Positions 7,776 to 18,000 of a stretch of 64,000 bases of DNA are shown here, piece after piece. Both the position numbers and the translations under genes were made by a program. This DNA comes from Aggregatilinea lenta. Lineage in GTDB: Bacteria > Chloroflexota > Anaerolineae > Aggregatilineales > Aggregatilineaceae. Every line of letters starts with the position of its first letter. The first letter of the stretch is position 1. The stretch covers positions 682,001 to 746,000 of the forward strand of contig NZ_BFCB01000003.1 in the NCBI RefSeq assembly GCF_003569045.1. Direction: 5' to 3'. The notes beneath the pieces were generated by a model. It made no database searches and had not been told where the DNA came from. It worked only from the letters and a program-made list of their open reading frames with translations.

Positions 7776-10157
7776 ATGGAGGACAAAGGATTTTTGTCCA
7801 ATGCCGTCAAGGGGGTCGAACTCAACCGGCGCAGCTTCCTTAAGTGGAACGCGGCGTTGGGTGGAGCAGCGGCTCTTGCGACCGGCGGCTTGACCGCCAG
7901 CCAAATGGCCTTGAAGGCTGCGGCGGCTGGGGCGGAAACGGTTGTGCCTACCAGCTGCGCCCATAACTGCGGGGGGCGCTGCCGCATTCTAGTTCACGTC
8001 CAGGACGGCGTCATCAAGCGCCTGACGACTGACGACCGCCCGGACACCCTGGAAGATCCGCAGCTTCGGGCCTGCCAGCGTGGGCGGTCGTATCGCCAGC
8101 GCGTGTACCATACCGACCGGCTGAAGTACCCGTTGAAGCGGGTGGGCAAGCGCGGTGACGGTCAATACGAGCGTATCTCGTGGGATGAAGCCATTGCCAC
8201 GGTCGCGGAAGCGATGCAGCGAATCAAGGACGAGTATGGTCCTGAAGCGTTCATCAACCACTACGCGTCCGGCGCGGACGGCATGCAGGGAGCGGGCACG
8301 TCATCGCGGCTGCTGAACCTGTTCGGCGGCGCATTGAACGAGTACGGGTCGTACAGCGCAGCGTGCTGGGAATACATGCTGCCGCGCGTGTTGGGCACCT
8401 TCACGACTGCGAACTCGCGTGACGACTGGAAGAATTCCAAGCTGATCGTCATGTTCGGCTATAACCCGATGGAAATGGTCGGCGGCACGAACACGATGTA
8501 TTACCTCAAGCAGGCCAAGCAGGCCGGTGCAAAGGTCATCGTGATCGATCCGCGCCAGAGCATGACCGCCGTCTGGGCTGACGAGTGGATCCCGATCCAT
8601 CCAGGGACCGATGTGGCGCTGATCGCTGCGCTGGCCTACGTCATGATCAGTGAAGGGCTGCACGACCAGGAGTTCCTGGACACCTACACCAGCGGCTTCG
8701 ACGACGCGCACCTGCCGGAAGGCATCCCCAACGGCAACTCCTATAAGAGTTACGTGATGGGCGACCAGGACGACCAGCCCAAAACGCCCGAATGGGCCGA
8801 AGCAATCACGGGTGTCTCACGCGAGCGCATCGTGCGGCTGGCGCGTGAGCTTGCGCTCACCAAACCGGCGGCAATCTACCAGGGCTGGGGAGGCCAGCGC
8901 CGGGCGTATGGCGAACAGTTCGTGCACGCCGGGATCACGCTCGCGGCCATGACCGGCAATATCGGCATTTCGGGCGGCTCGGCTGGAACAGGCGGCATGA
9001 CGTCGCGCTATTTGCCCACCGGATCGTTAGGCGTGCCAAACCCGATCAAGCTTGCCATCTCGACCTTTACCTGGACCGACGCCATCGTGCGCGGAACGGA
9101 AATGGGCGCCGCAGACGGCGTAGAGGGCCTGGCCGACGGGCAGGAAACGCTGCCCTACAACATCAAGTTCATCTACAACAACGCCGGAAATGCGCTGATC
9201 AACCAGCATGGCGATATCAACAAGACCAAAGAGATCCTCGCGGACGACAGCCTGGTCGAGTTCATCGTCACGCACGAGCAGTTCATGACGCCCTCGGCCA
9301 AGTTCTCGGACATCATCCTTCCGGCAACCACCTGGATGGAAACCGAGAGTATGACCACCAGCTGGGTCATGGGCGACACTGTGTACTACATGAATAAAGT
9401 GATCGAGCCGCTGTTCGAATGTAAGCCAGACTTCGAGATCTGCGCGCTGATTGCGGACCAGCTCGGCCTGGGCGACCAGTACCGCGACGGCAAGGAAACC
9501 CACGAAGACTGGATCCGTGAGTGGACGGCAGGCCTCAAGGATGTCGATCCGACCTTCGACTTCGACACCTTCAAAGCCAACGGCGTGCACGTCGTGTTAT
9601 ACGACAAGCCCGCGATTGGCCTGAGCGAATTCCGCGCCGATCCAGAGGCGAACGCGCTGTCCACGCCGTCGGGCAAGATCGAGATCTTCTGCCAGGCGAA
9701 ATGGGCTGCGGACGACCCCGTCGAGATCCCGGCAGTGGCCAGCTATATCCCTGAATGGGAGGGACCGCAGTCCGATCTGGTCGCGCAGTACCCGCTGCAA
9801 ATCCAGGGGCACCACTTCCATGCGCGCTCGCACTCGACCTATGACAACATCGAATGGCTGCGCGAGTCGATGCCGCAGCGCCTGTTCATGAACCCGGTCG
9901 ACGCGGACGCACGCGGAATTGAAGATGGCGACAAGGTGCGCATCTTCAACGATCGCGGTGAGGTCATCATCCCGGTGCGCGTTACCAAGCGCATTATGCC
10001 GGGCGTGCTCGACCTGCCGCAGGGGGCGTGGTATGACCCGGACGAGAATGGTATCGACCGCGCGGGGTGTATCAACGTGCTGACCTCACACCATCCGACG
10101 CCGTTTGCAAAGGGCACTTCTCAACACACGAACCTCGTTGAAGTCGAGAAGGCTTAA
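7776..10157 (+). CDS. dmsA: DMSO reductase-family molybdopterin oxidoreductase, catalytic subunit
   Basis: Terminal-reductase catalytic subunit, 793 aa, exported folded by the Tat pathway: twin Arg at residues 18-19 in 'NRRSFLK', then an Ala-rich hydrophobic stretch to about residue 54. The [4Fe-4S] motif is C61-x3-C65-x3-C69-x30-C100. Ser194 in 'YGSYSAAC' lies where DMSO-reductase-family enzymes have the Mo-ligating Ser. The C-terminal molybdopterin-dinucleotide domain ('NPVDADARGIEDGDKVRIFNDRGE') is complete. AAGGAG precedes the ATG. The substrate (DMSO, TMAO, selenate or another S/N-oxide) cannot be read from the sequence. The order A-B-C matches dmsABC. No dedicated chaperone gene lies next to it. 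Confidence 0.9.
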   Translation: MEDKGFLSNAVKGVELNRRSFLKWNAALGGAAALATGGLTASQMALKAAAAGAETVVPTSCAHNCGGRCRILVHVQDGVIKRLTTDDRPDTLEDPQLRACQRGRSYRQRVYHTDRLKYPLKRVGKRGDGQYERISWDEAIATVAEAMQRIKDEYGPEAFINHYASGADGMQGAGTSSRLLNLFGGALNEYGSYSAACWEYMLPRVLGTFTTANSRDDWKNSKLIVMFGYNPMEMVGGTNTMYYLKQAKQAGAKVIVIDPRQSMTAVWADEWIPIHPGTDVALIAALAYVMISEGLHDQEFLDTYTSGFDDAHLPEGIPNGNSYKSYVMGDQDDQPKTPEWAEAITGVSRERIVRLARELALTKPAAIYQGWGGQRRAYGEQFVHAGITLAAMTGNIGISGGSAGTGGMTSRYLPTGSLGVPNPIKLAISTFTWTDAIVRGTEMGAADGVEGLADGQETLPYNIKFIYNNAGNALINQHGDINKTKEILADDSLVEFIVTHEQFMTPSAKFSDIILPATTWMETESMTTSWVMGDTVYYMNKVIEPLFECKPDFEICALIADQLGLGDQYRDGKETHEDWIREWTAGLKDVDPTFDFDTFKANGVHVVLYDKPAIGLSEFRADPEANALSTPSGKIEIFCQAKWAADDPVEIPAVASYIPEWEGPQSDLVAQYPLQIQGHHFHARSHSTYDNIEWLRESMPQRLFMNPVDADARGIEDGDKVRIFNDRGEVIIPVRVTKRIMPGVLDLPQGAWYDPDENGIDRAGCINVLTSHHPTPFAKGTSQHTNLVEVEKA

Positions 10158-10168
10158 GGAGAACTGAA

Positions 10169-10786
10169 ATGGCGAAACAACTAGCCTTCTATTATGACCA
10201 GAGCGTTTGCACCGGCTGCAAAGCCTGTCAGGTCGCGTGCAAAGATGACAATGACCTCAGTTCGGGCATCATTTGGCGTCGCGTGGTTGAGATCAATGGC
10301 GGCGACTGGATTAAGCAGGGTGCGACGTGGGGGCAGAACATCTTTACGTACCACCTGTCGCTGTCCTGCAATCACTGTGAAGAGGGCATCTGTCTGGAAG
10401 TCTGCCCGACGGGGGCGATGCATAAACGCGAGGATGGCGTGGTCCTGATCGATGAGGACAAATGCATCGGCTGTCGCTACTGCGAGTGGGCGTGCCCCTA
10501 CGAGGCGCCGCAATATAACGACGACAAAGGTAAGATGAGTAAGTGTGACTTCTGCTACAACTACATCGACGAGGGACTGCCCCCGGCCTGTGTAGCGGCC
10601 TGCCCGATGCGCGCGCTCGACTTTGGCGAGCTGAGCGAACTGCAAGCCAAGTACGGGTTGGTCGATAACATCTATCCCATGCCCGATCCGTCGCTAACGA
10701 AGCCTGCCATTGTGATCACGCCTCATGCAGACGCCGCGCTGGCCGGTGCCGAGGGCGTTAGCATCGGCAACGTAGAGGAGATTTAA
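10169..10786 (+). CDS. dmsB: DmsB-type four-cluster iron-sulfur subunit
   Basis: Electron-transfer subunit of 205 aa that carries electrons from the membrane anchor to the molybdenum subunit. Four ferredoxin-type Cys groups are visible: 'CTGCKACQVAC' (from residue 12), 'CNHCEEGICLEVC', 'CIGCRYCEWAC' and 'CDFCYNYIDEGLPPACVAAC'. These fit four [4Fe-4S] clusters as in DmsB. There is no signal peptide, as expected for a subunit exported bound to its Tat partner. GGAGAA lies before the ATG, and the gene starts 11 bases after dmsA. Confidence 0.95.
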   Translation: MAKQLAFYYDQSVCTGCKACQVACKDDNDLSSGIIWRRVVEINGGDWIKQGATWGQNIFTYHLSLSCNHCEEGICLEVCPTGAMHKREDGVVLIDEDKCIGCRYCEWACPYEAPQYNDDKGKMSKCDFCYNYIDEGLPPACVAACPMRALDFGELSELQAKYGLVDNIYPMPDPSLTKPAIVITPHADAALAGAEGVSIGNVEEI

Positions 10787-10789
10787 CTC

Positions 10790-11722
10790 ATGGACACTCG
10801 TGATTGGGCATTGGTGATCTTTACAATCTGCGCCCAGATGGCGGTTGGTTCCTTCATCATTCTGGGCGTGGTCCACTTCTTCGTCGAGCGGAAGTCGGGC
10901 CTTCAAGAAGCCGACCGCATGAGCGACCGGGCGCTGCTGGCCATCGGGCCGGTGCTGGTCCTCGGCACGCTCGCATCGTTTCTGCACCTGGGGAGTCCGA
11001 TCAACGGCTGGCGCGCGATCAGCAACATCGACTCGTCCTGGCTCAGCCGTGAAATTCTGTTTAACGTGCTGTTCATGGGCGCGGGCGCGGTCTTCGCGGT
11101 GATGCAGTGGCGCAAGCTGAGCACGGCGACGATCCGCAATGCGATCGCCGTGGTCGCCGCGCTGATCGGCGTGGTCCTGGTGGTCAGCATGTCGCAGGTG
11201 TACATGATCCGCACGGTTCCGGCGTGGGATACGGTGGCCACGGTGCTGTCGTTCTTCACGACGACCTTCTTGCTGGGCGCGATGGCGATGGGTACCGCGT
11301 ACGCGGCGAACTACACCTATATGCAGCGCAAGAGCGAACCCGGCTGTGGGCCGGAAGGCGCGCAGTGCGACCTGCTGCGCTATGCGCTGCGCGGCCTGGC
11401 CGTGGCATCCATCGTGCTGGTGGGCGTGACCTTCGTGATCATGCCGCTGTACATGGGTTATCTGTCGAACGATTCAGCCGCCACGCAGCAGTCTGCTGAC
11501 ATCATCGTCAACGACTACGGCGTCGTGTTGGGCCTGCGCCTGGCGCTGGTCTTCCTGGGCGCGGTGCTGCTGGGCGGGTTCATCTACCGCACGGCGAGCG
11601 ACCCCACCCGCGAGCGCTGGATGATCAATCTGGCCTACACGGCCTTCGCGCTGGTGCTCATCTCCGAAGTGCTGGGACGCTTCCTCTTCTATGCGTCCCA
11701 GATCACGTCCGGGCTTGGGTAG
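10790..11722 (+). CDS. dmsC: DmsC-family membrane anchor subunit
   Basis: Polytopic quinol-oxidising anchor, 310 aa with about eight membrane segments. The first segment reads 'ALVIFTICAQMAVGSFIILG', and 'SFLHLGSPINGWRAISNIDSSWLSREI' is the conserved DmsC family signature. It would oxidise menaquinol and pass electrons to the Fe-S subunit. It starts 3 bases after dmsB and ends the operon; a 32-bp palindrome follows. Confidence 0.9.
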   Translation: MDTRDWALVIFTICAQMAVGSFIILGVVHFFVERKSGLQEADRMSDRALLAIGPVLVLGTLASFLHLGSPINGWRAISNIDSSWLSREILFNVLFMGAGAVFAVMQWRKLSTATIRNAIAVVAALIGVVLVVSMSQVYMIRTVPAWDTVATVLSFFTTTFLLGAMAMGTAYAANYTYMQRKSEPGCGPEGAQCDLLRYALRGLAVASIVLVGVTFVIMPLYMGYLSNDSAATQQSADIIVNDYGVVLGLRLALVFLGAVLLGGFIYRTASDPTRERWMINLAYTAFALVLISEVLGRFLFYASQITSGLG

Positions 11723-11752
11723 CGCATAACGCCGCTTCTCCGGTTCCAAACT

Positions 11753-11784
11753 GCTGCCCTCTGGATGTACATCCAGAGGGCAGC
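11753..11784. terminator. 32-bp perfect palindrome after dmsC
   Basis: The two 16-base halves (11753-11768 and 11769-11784) are exact reverse complements, giving a long hairpin. There is no U-tract on either strand, so it is either a weak terminator or a transcript-stabilising stem. Its outer part (GCTGCCCTC) repeats the stem of the terminator at 7543. Confidence 0.6.
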
Positions 11785-11956
11785 TCACCATACGATTAAC
11801 CCCCGCGATCCAAATGCTGCTGCCTGCCATAAGCCCTGGCCTAATAACTTTTAATCTTCCACTAACGTTGACTTGGTACAACTGTCTCTCTGTTTTAACA
11901 TGTAGCGGTTAATGTGGATCTGGTTTTAGCGGAACTGGGGAGAGTGTGGGACTCTC

Positions 11957-12943
11957 ATGGAAATAGCTCCTCAATATGGTGACCTGATCGGGGCGCAGCC
12001 TGCGCCCGTGCTGCCCCTGACGGGCGGCCTCCGGGCGCGGACACGGACCCTGAGCGCGCGCATCGAGCGCACAAAAACCTATCGCGGCCTGGACGACGCG
12101 GTCCGGCGCGGGCTTCATATCCGCGCCTTTTCCCTGGCGCGCGACCGGTACGTGATCTTCAGCGACCTGCATCGCGGGTCCGGCCAGAAGAACGTGGACG
12201 ACTTTCTGCACAACCGCGACGTGTACTGTCGCGCGCTGTCCCATTACCTGGGGCAGGATTATCGCCTCGTGCTGAACGGCGACGTCGAGGAAGGCTGGAA
12301 GACGAACTACCGCACCGTGTCGCAGGTCTACGCGGAGACGGCCATCGCCGCCGAACGCGAGTTCGCGGCGCAGAGCCCCACGCACTATCTGCGCATCTAC
12401 GGCAACCACGACGACGCGCTGGCGAATCCGGCACTGGTCCGGCGCTATCTCGGCCCTGTCTTCGGCGCGGTGAGCGTGCATGCTGCCGTCGTGCTGGGCG
12501 GGCGGATCGTCATCGCGCACGGCCACCAGGGCGACCTCTACTCGGATCGCTATGCGTGGCTGAGCCGCAAGGCGGTGCGTTATGGTTGGCGGCCTATCCA
12601 GCGCGTCACCGGGATCGAGCTGAACCACGACGCGGAAAACAGTGCGCGCCTGTCCGCGCGGGATCGTCACCTGTCGGCCTGGGCGCGTGACAACGGCCTG
12701 CTGCTGATCTGTGGCCACACGCACCGGCCCCACTTCCCGGCCCCGGCGGCGGGGGCGGCACTGCCCTACCTCAATGATGGCGCGTGCGTGCATTCCGATG
12801 GCATCACCGGCATCGAGATTGAGGGCGGCGAGATCCGGCTGGTCAAGTGGCGGCTGCGCGCGTCCGAGGCGGAGCGGTCCGTGCTACAAAGCTACGATCT
12901 GGGCCGCATCCTGCACGCCAACGCGTGCGCTCGCGCGCACTGA
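11957..12943 (+). CDS. Metallophosphoesterase
   Basis: Calcineurin-like phosphoesterase of 328 aa, predicted cytoplasmic. All five metal motifs are visible: D70-x-H72 in 'FSDLHRG', D109 in 'LNGDVEEGW', N150-H151 in 'YGNHDD', H188/H190 in 'IAHGHQGD', and 'GHTH' at 253-256. It resembles UDP-2,3-diacylglucosamine hydrolase/YbbF-like enzymes in outline, but the substrate cannot be deduced. It is a single-gene unit or is co-transcribed with the membrane protein 125 bases downstream. Confidence 0.85.
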   Translation: MEIAPQYGDLIGAQPAPVLPLTGGLRARTRTLSARIERTKTYRGLDDAVRRGLHIRAFSLARDRYVIFSDLHRGSGQKNVDDFLHNRDVYCRALSHYLGQDYRLVLNGDVEEGWKTNYRTVSQVYAETAIAAEREFAAQSPTHYLRIYGNHDDALANPALVRRYLGPVFGAVSVHAAVVLGGRIVIAHGHQGDLYSDRYAWLSRKAVRYGWRPIQRVTGIELNHDAENSARLSARDRHLSAWARDNGLLLICGHTHRPHFPAPAAGAALPYLNDGACVHSDGITGIEIEGGEIRLVKWRLRASEAERSVLQSYDLGRILHANACARAH

Positions 12944-13068
12944 GATCGACCCCGCTCGCCGGACGCTTCCGGTTCACACAGTTGGTCGTCAAGTCAAGTC
13001 AGGTTTTTCTCTGGGGTGCGCCGGGCGCGCAGCCCTGTTTTGTTACGCCAGGACACTATACGGATCGG

Positions 13069-14808
13069 ATGGATTTCTTGAAGGCTCTCGCTCACGACCA
13101 TCCCCGCACCCTCGCAACGATCCTGTTCCTCGTGTCGGCGGCTCTCATTCTTGTTTTGGGCGTACAAGGTATCGAGCACGCCAATCCGAACAATTTCCGC
13201 GACCAGGCAGTCCAGATCCCCGTCATCGAGTCCTACGCGGACGCGTCGCTGTTCCCCGGCGATTTTATGCTGGAGGTCCGCGCGAGCTACGTCACGCTGT
13301 TCTACCCGGCACTGGGAATCATGTCACGCGTCGTCTCGCTGGAGCCGCTCATGCTGGCGCTCTACGTGCTGGCCTCCGCCGCGACGCTGGCGGGCGTTTA
13401 TGCGTTGACGGTGGCGATCTTTCACGAGCCGCTGGCCGGAATGGTCGCGGCACTGCTGTGGATGGCCTACTGGCCCAACCCCGGCGGCGATTTCATCCAT
13501 TCCCCCTTCGTGACCCATACCACCTTCGCCGCCGCGCTTCAGGTGTGGGCGCTGGTTCTGTTCTTCCGGCGGCGTCCGCTGCTGGCGGCGGTCGTGCTGG
13601 GGGTCGCGGCCAACATCAACGCCATGACGAGCTTTTTCGTCGCGGTGATGTGGGGTATGGCGCTGCTGGTCGATCCGCAGCGCTCGTTCAAGCAGATCGT
13701 ACGCATCTATGCGCTGCTGCTGGTCTTCGCGCTGCCGGTACTCCTCTGGCGCATGACGCTGCCCTTCACCGAAGCGTCGCTGGATGAATTCGTGGATATC
13801 GTGCGGCTGCGGCTGTGGTACGCGGTGTTCCCGTTCTCGTTTTCGCTGCTGCTGTGGGCCGGGTTCGGCGCGATGTTGGTGTTGTGGCGCGTCTCGTGGC
13901 GCTTTGGGCGGCCTGCGCAGCACCGGCAGATCCTGGCGATGGCGGGCGGGATCGCGCTGCTATGCGCGATCGGTATCGTCTTCGCGGAGATCATCCCGGT
14001 CGAGTTCATCATCGAGCTGCAACTGGTGCGCAGCACGTGGCTGATCAACCTGCTGATCCTGGTCTACGTCGCGCGCATGATCGCGCATCTGCTCGATTCC
14101 ACCGGCGCGTGGCGGCGTTCGATCGCGTTGGCGCTGGTGATGGCCTTTGTGCTGCCCCGGCTGGCGATCGAGTTCTTTCCGCCCGACCAGCCGACGCCTT
14201 ATCCACTGATGATCGACCTGGACACGCCCTGGATCGACGCGCACGGCGCGCTGGTCGCGTTGATTCTGGCGGCGGCGCTGGTCGTGCTGCTGTGGGCGGT
14301 CTACGTGCTGCGTCGGGGGACGCTCGCCGGATCGCGACTGGCGTGGACGCTGGGCTGGTTTGCGACGAGTCTCGTCGGGTTGGCGCTGCCCGCGTTTATC
14401 CCGGCGGCGCTGCCCGTCGCGCAGCAGCGTGCCACGGGAGACTGGCGCGCGGCGCTGGTGTGGATCGAGGCCAACACCGCGCCGGACGCCTACTTCCTCA
14501 CGCCGCCGCAGTACGACGGCTTCCGCATGGTGGCGCGGCGCGGCTACGTGGGCGACTGGAAGGATGGCACGGTTGGCATTTTCCACAACGGGTGGGCGAT
14601 CGAGTGGTACGAGCGCATGCTGGACCTGGGCTTCGATCCCGACGCGTTCGCCTTCGCGTCGATGACGCAGGCCCATCTCTGCGACGCTGCCACGCGCTAT
14701 GGCGTGTCGCATGTCGTCACGCTGCGCGAGTGGGACATCCGGGGCGAGACGGCCTATGAGAATGGCACGTTCGTCGTGATCCCGGTCGAGGGCCTCGCCT
14801 GCGGGTGA
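13069..14808 (+). CDS. Polytopic membrane protein, GT-C-like or DUF6798-like
   Basis: Predicted 579-aa integral membrane protein with roughly ten to twelve hydrophobic segments and a soluble C-terminal part of about 130 residues ('WIEANTAPDAYFLTPPQYDGF', 'YGVSHVVTLREW'). The pattern of a membrane bundle plus a C-terminal extracytoplasmic domain containing 'TPP' and 'DWK' resembles mannosyltransferase-like proteins and the DUF6798 group. I do not see a firm catalytic motif, so no activity is assigned. The start at 13069 is the first ATG before the first membrane segment; the frame is open back to 12847 and no good ribosome site decides it. Confidence 0.7.
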   Translation: MDFLKALAHDHPRTLATILFLVSAALILVLGVQGIEHANPNNFRDQAVQIPVIESYADASLFPGDFMLEVRASYVTLFYPALGIMSRVVSLEPLMLALYVLASAATLAGVYALTVAIFHEPLAGMVAALLWMAYWPNPGGDFIHSPFVTHTTFAAALQVWALVLFFRRRPLLAAVVLGVAANINAMTSFFVAVMWGMALLVDPQRSFKQIVRIYALLLVFALPVLLWRMTLPFTEASLDEFVDIVRLRLWYAVFPFSFSLLLWAGFGAMLVLWRVSWRFGRPAQHRQILAMAGGIALLCAIGIVFAEIIPVEFIIELQLVRSTWLINLLILVYVARMIAHLLDSTGAWRRSIALALVMAFVLPRLAIEFFPPDQPTPYPLMIDLDTPWIDAHGALVALILAAALVVLLWAVYVLRRGTLAGSRLAWTLGWFATSLVGLALPAFIPAALPVAQQRATGDWRAALVWIEANTAPDAYFLTPPQYDGFRMVARRGYVGDWKDGTVGIFHNGWAIEWYERMLDLGFDPDAFAFASMTQAHLCDAATRYGVSHVVTLREWDIRGETAYENGTFVVIPVEGLACG

Positions 14809-14834
14809 GGGACGAATCCATTCGGGTGATTTCT

Positions 14835-14876
14835 GTCGGGGCGTATGGGGCTATACGCATACGCCCCGACGTGTTT
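14835..14876 (+). terminator. Terminator-like hairpin after the membrane protein gene
   Basis: Perfect 13-bp stem (14835-14847 with 14858-14870) around a 10-base loop, then GTGTTTT. The arm contains GGGGCGTAT, part of a motif found again at 34702-34722. Confidence 0.7.
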
Positions 14877-14893
14877 TCCCCGGCACGTGATGG

Positions 14894-14963
14894 TTTCGTA
14901 GGGGCGCAGCTTGTTCCGCCGTTGGGCGCCAAGCCGGATGGGGCAAGCCCAACCCCTACGAAA
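14894..14963. repeat. Dispersed hairpin repeat, family 1 (GTAGGGG/CCCCTAC)
   Basis: Terminal inverted repeats TTTCGTAGGGG (14894-14904) and CCCCTACGAAA (14953-14963) bound a 48-base GC-rich interior. The same GTAGGGGCG...CCCCTACGAA ends occur at 34705-34784, so this is a mobile or amplified intergenic repeat. No coding capacity. Confidence 0.6.
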
Positions 14964-14986
14964 GGCCAGTTCGGAACCATAAACGA

Positions 14987-15017
14987 CACGGGAGGGCGGT
15001 TCAACCGCCCTCCCGTG
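14987..15017 (-). terminator. Hairpin downstream of the giant PKD gene
   Basis: Perfect 15-bp stem (14987-15001 with 15003-15017) separated by one base, lying 38 bases past the minus-strand stop at 15056. Only a short T-rich run follows on the minus strand, so termination strength is uncertain. It may serve both convergent genes. Confidence 0.6.
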
Positions 15018-15055
15018 CTGCGTTATGTAGGATGATGCGCAGGTCCGGCTGCGCC

Positions 15056-18000
15056 TTACTGCACCGGGCAGCCCTCGACCGGCTGGTAGTCGTCGCGGGT
15101 CGTGCCATCGCGGAACGGATCGCGCGGGGTGATCAGGGCCTGCGGCTTGAGCAGGTTCGTCTGCATGCCCAGCGTGACGTCCGGCTCGCCTGCGCCCGGC
15201 GTGAGCGGCGGCAGGTGGCCTTCGCGGCTGGCGTTTTCTTCCGGCGGCATGTTCTCCGGGTAGATGTCGTCCGCCGCTTCGTAGGTCATCTGGTCGCCAT
15301 CGACATTCAGGTCGACCGGGTCGGCGCTGATCGGCAGGGCGTCCGTCTCGTAGATGTCCGGGTTGCCGGGCAGGTCGGACGTGAACACCAGCGTTTGCGC
15401 GTCGCAGCGCCACATTGGCGCGTAGTCCGCGATGCCGTTGCCGGTCACCTCGCGCGTTTCGCCGCTGGCCACGTCGTACACGTAGATGTCCAGGTCGCCG
15501 TCCAGGTTCGATTGGTACGCGATGAGCTGGTCATCCGGCGACCACACCTGATTGGTGGCGTCGCCGTTGGGGTCGGAGATCGCGTGCGGATCGTCGCCGT
15601 TGGCGTCCATGAGGTAGATCACGCTGTTGCCATCTTCGCCCGTGTCGCGGTAGGAGCGGAACACGATGTGCTCGCCGTCGAACGAGTACTGCGGATCGAC
15701 ATCGTCCCCGCTGCCGTCGCTGAGCACGGTCAGCGTCAGGGTGCGCAGGTCCAGCTCGTAGATCTGCCACAGGCCGCTGCGATCGCTCTGGAACAGCAGC
15801 CTGGCCCCATCCGGCGACCAGAACGGATTCAGGTCACTGGCCGGGTCATCGGTCACGCGGTATTCGCGGCCCGTGCCCATGTCGATCAGATAGATCTCCC
15901 AGTTGCCGTCGCGGGTGGTTTCGAATGCCACGAAGTTGTTGGGACCCCAGATCGGGTCGGTATCGATGGCGATCTCGTTATATGTCAGCCGCTCGATCTG
16001 CGACACGTCGCCGTTCGAGGGCGCGACGTATAGCTCCCAGTTGCCGTCACGGTTGCTGGTGAACACGACCCATTCACTGTTGGGCGACCGGCTGGGGGCC
16101 ATGTCGTCGATGTCCTGCCCATTCGACAGGTTGACGTTGTACGTCTCGCGCGCCTCGGCATCGAAGCCGTCCAGGCGGAAGATTTCCCAGTCGCCGGTTT
16201 CGTTGGTGTGGTAGATCAGCCAGTCCGGGCAGCCGACTTCGCAGGTCGGCACACTGCTCCACGGTGGCAGCACGTCCAGCCCGCTCGGCGCGGTGATGCC
16301 GCCCAGGCCCGGAATGCCCGCCGGGGTCGAGGTGACTTCCGGCGTCGGGGACGGGGTGGGCGTGCTCGACTGGTCGCCTGCCGCGCCGACGAACGGCGTC
16401 TTGCACATGATGTCGGCCTCGCCCTCGATGCCGAACGCACCGGTGCTCAGCGTGTAGCGCGTGTCGTGCCGGATGCCGGTCATCGCCAGGGTGATGTGCT
16501 CGCCGCTGGTGAGATCGAGCTGGCTGATGTTGCTGGGGCTGAGGCCGAACCCGGTCTTCGGCATGATGCTGAAGTCGTGCGGGCGCAGCATGTCCGCCCC
16601 GGTATTGGTGATGGTGAAGGTGATGCTGCTGCCGGTGCACATCGCCTCGACCTTGATCGCCGGGTCGTCGCAGTTGTGCTCCAGGGCCAGATCGTCCGCG
16701 AAGCCGCTGCTGGTCAGCAGGTAGCTGGCGTAGGGGCTGGCCGTGTCCGGCAGGGTGAGCGTGACGCTTTCGCCGGTGCCCAGCAGGTACGGGCTGGCGG
16801 GCGTCACGTCGTCGCTGATGTCCAGGCCGTCGCGGAACAGGGTGAAGCTCTGCGGGACCAGCATTGGCGCGCCGCTGTTGCTCAGGGTGAACTCGACCAT
16901 TGCGCCGCAGGTGTTAGTGTCCATGCTCAGCACTGGCGCATCGCAGTCCTTCGTGTCGTTCAGCGTGCCCGCAGTGCCCGTGCTGGCGAAGGTGTATGCC
17001 GCGTACGGGTCGCTGTCGGCGGGCAGCGTGAAGGTCTGCGATTCGTTGGTGGCGAGCAGGATGCCGCCCGGCGAGGGCGTGACGTCGGTCGCGCCGTCCT
17101 GCAGGATGCTGAAGATCTGCGCGGTGAGCATCGGGCCGCCTGTGTTGATGACGGTGAACGCCACCGTCGCGCCGCACGCGTTGTGCGTAACGCTCAGGTT
17201 CGGCCCGGCGCACGGCGGGTGCGTGTAGGTCGCGTCGGGCAGGCTGCCGCCCGTCGCGCTGAAGTCGTACTGCAAGTACTCGTTATGCGCTCCGGTCAGC
17301 GTGATGGTCGTGCTGTTCCCCGCGCCCAGCGTGAAGCCGGTGGCTGAGAGCGCCTGCGGCGTGCCGCTCTGCATGACGGTCACGTCCTGCGCGGCGAACA
17401 TCTGGCCGCCGGTATTGGTGACGGTGAAGGTGATCGACGCGGCGCAGGTGCTGCTGACCTCGATCACCGGGTCGGCGCAGTCACGCGATTCGGTGACGGT
17501 CGACAGGTGGCCGCCGCTGGCGGTGACCGTGTACGGCAGGTAAGGGTTCGGATCGCCCGTGACCGAGATCGTGGTCGCGTTGCCGGATGTCAGGGTGAAC
17601 GTGTCCGCGTCGAGCGTCTGCGCGATCGCGCCCTGCGTGATCGTCAAGTCCTGGGGCAGCAGCATGTCGCCGCCGGTGTTGGTGATGGTGGCCGTGACCG
17701 CCGCACCGCAGGTGAACGTGATGTCGATGTCGGGATCGGCGCAGTCGTGCGTCCGGCTGAGCGTGCCTGCATAGCCGCTGCTGGCGAAGATGTACGCCGC
17801 GTAGGGGCTTTGGTCAGTCGGCACGCTGAAAGTCTGCGAGTCGCCCGCGTCGAGCTGGAACGGGCTGGCCGGGGTGATGCTGGCGGTGATGTTTGTGCTG
17901 TCCTGCGTGACGGTGAACGCCTGCGCGATCAGCATGTCGCCCGCTGCCGCGTCGTTGGTGACGGTGAAGCTGACCGCCGCGCCGCAGGTGTTGGTCGTGA

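Noticed and set aside
7702-7893. 63-codon plus frame before dmsA
   Set aside because: Overlaps the true dmsA start in another frame and has no ribosome site.
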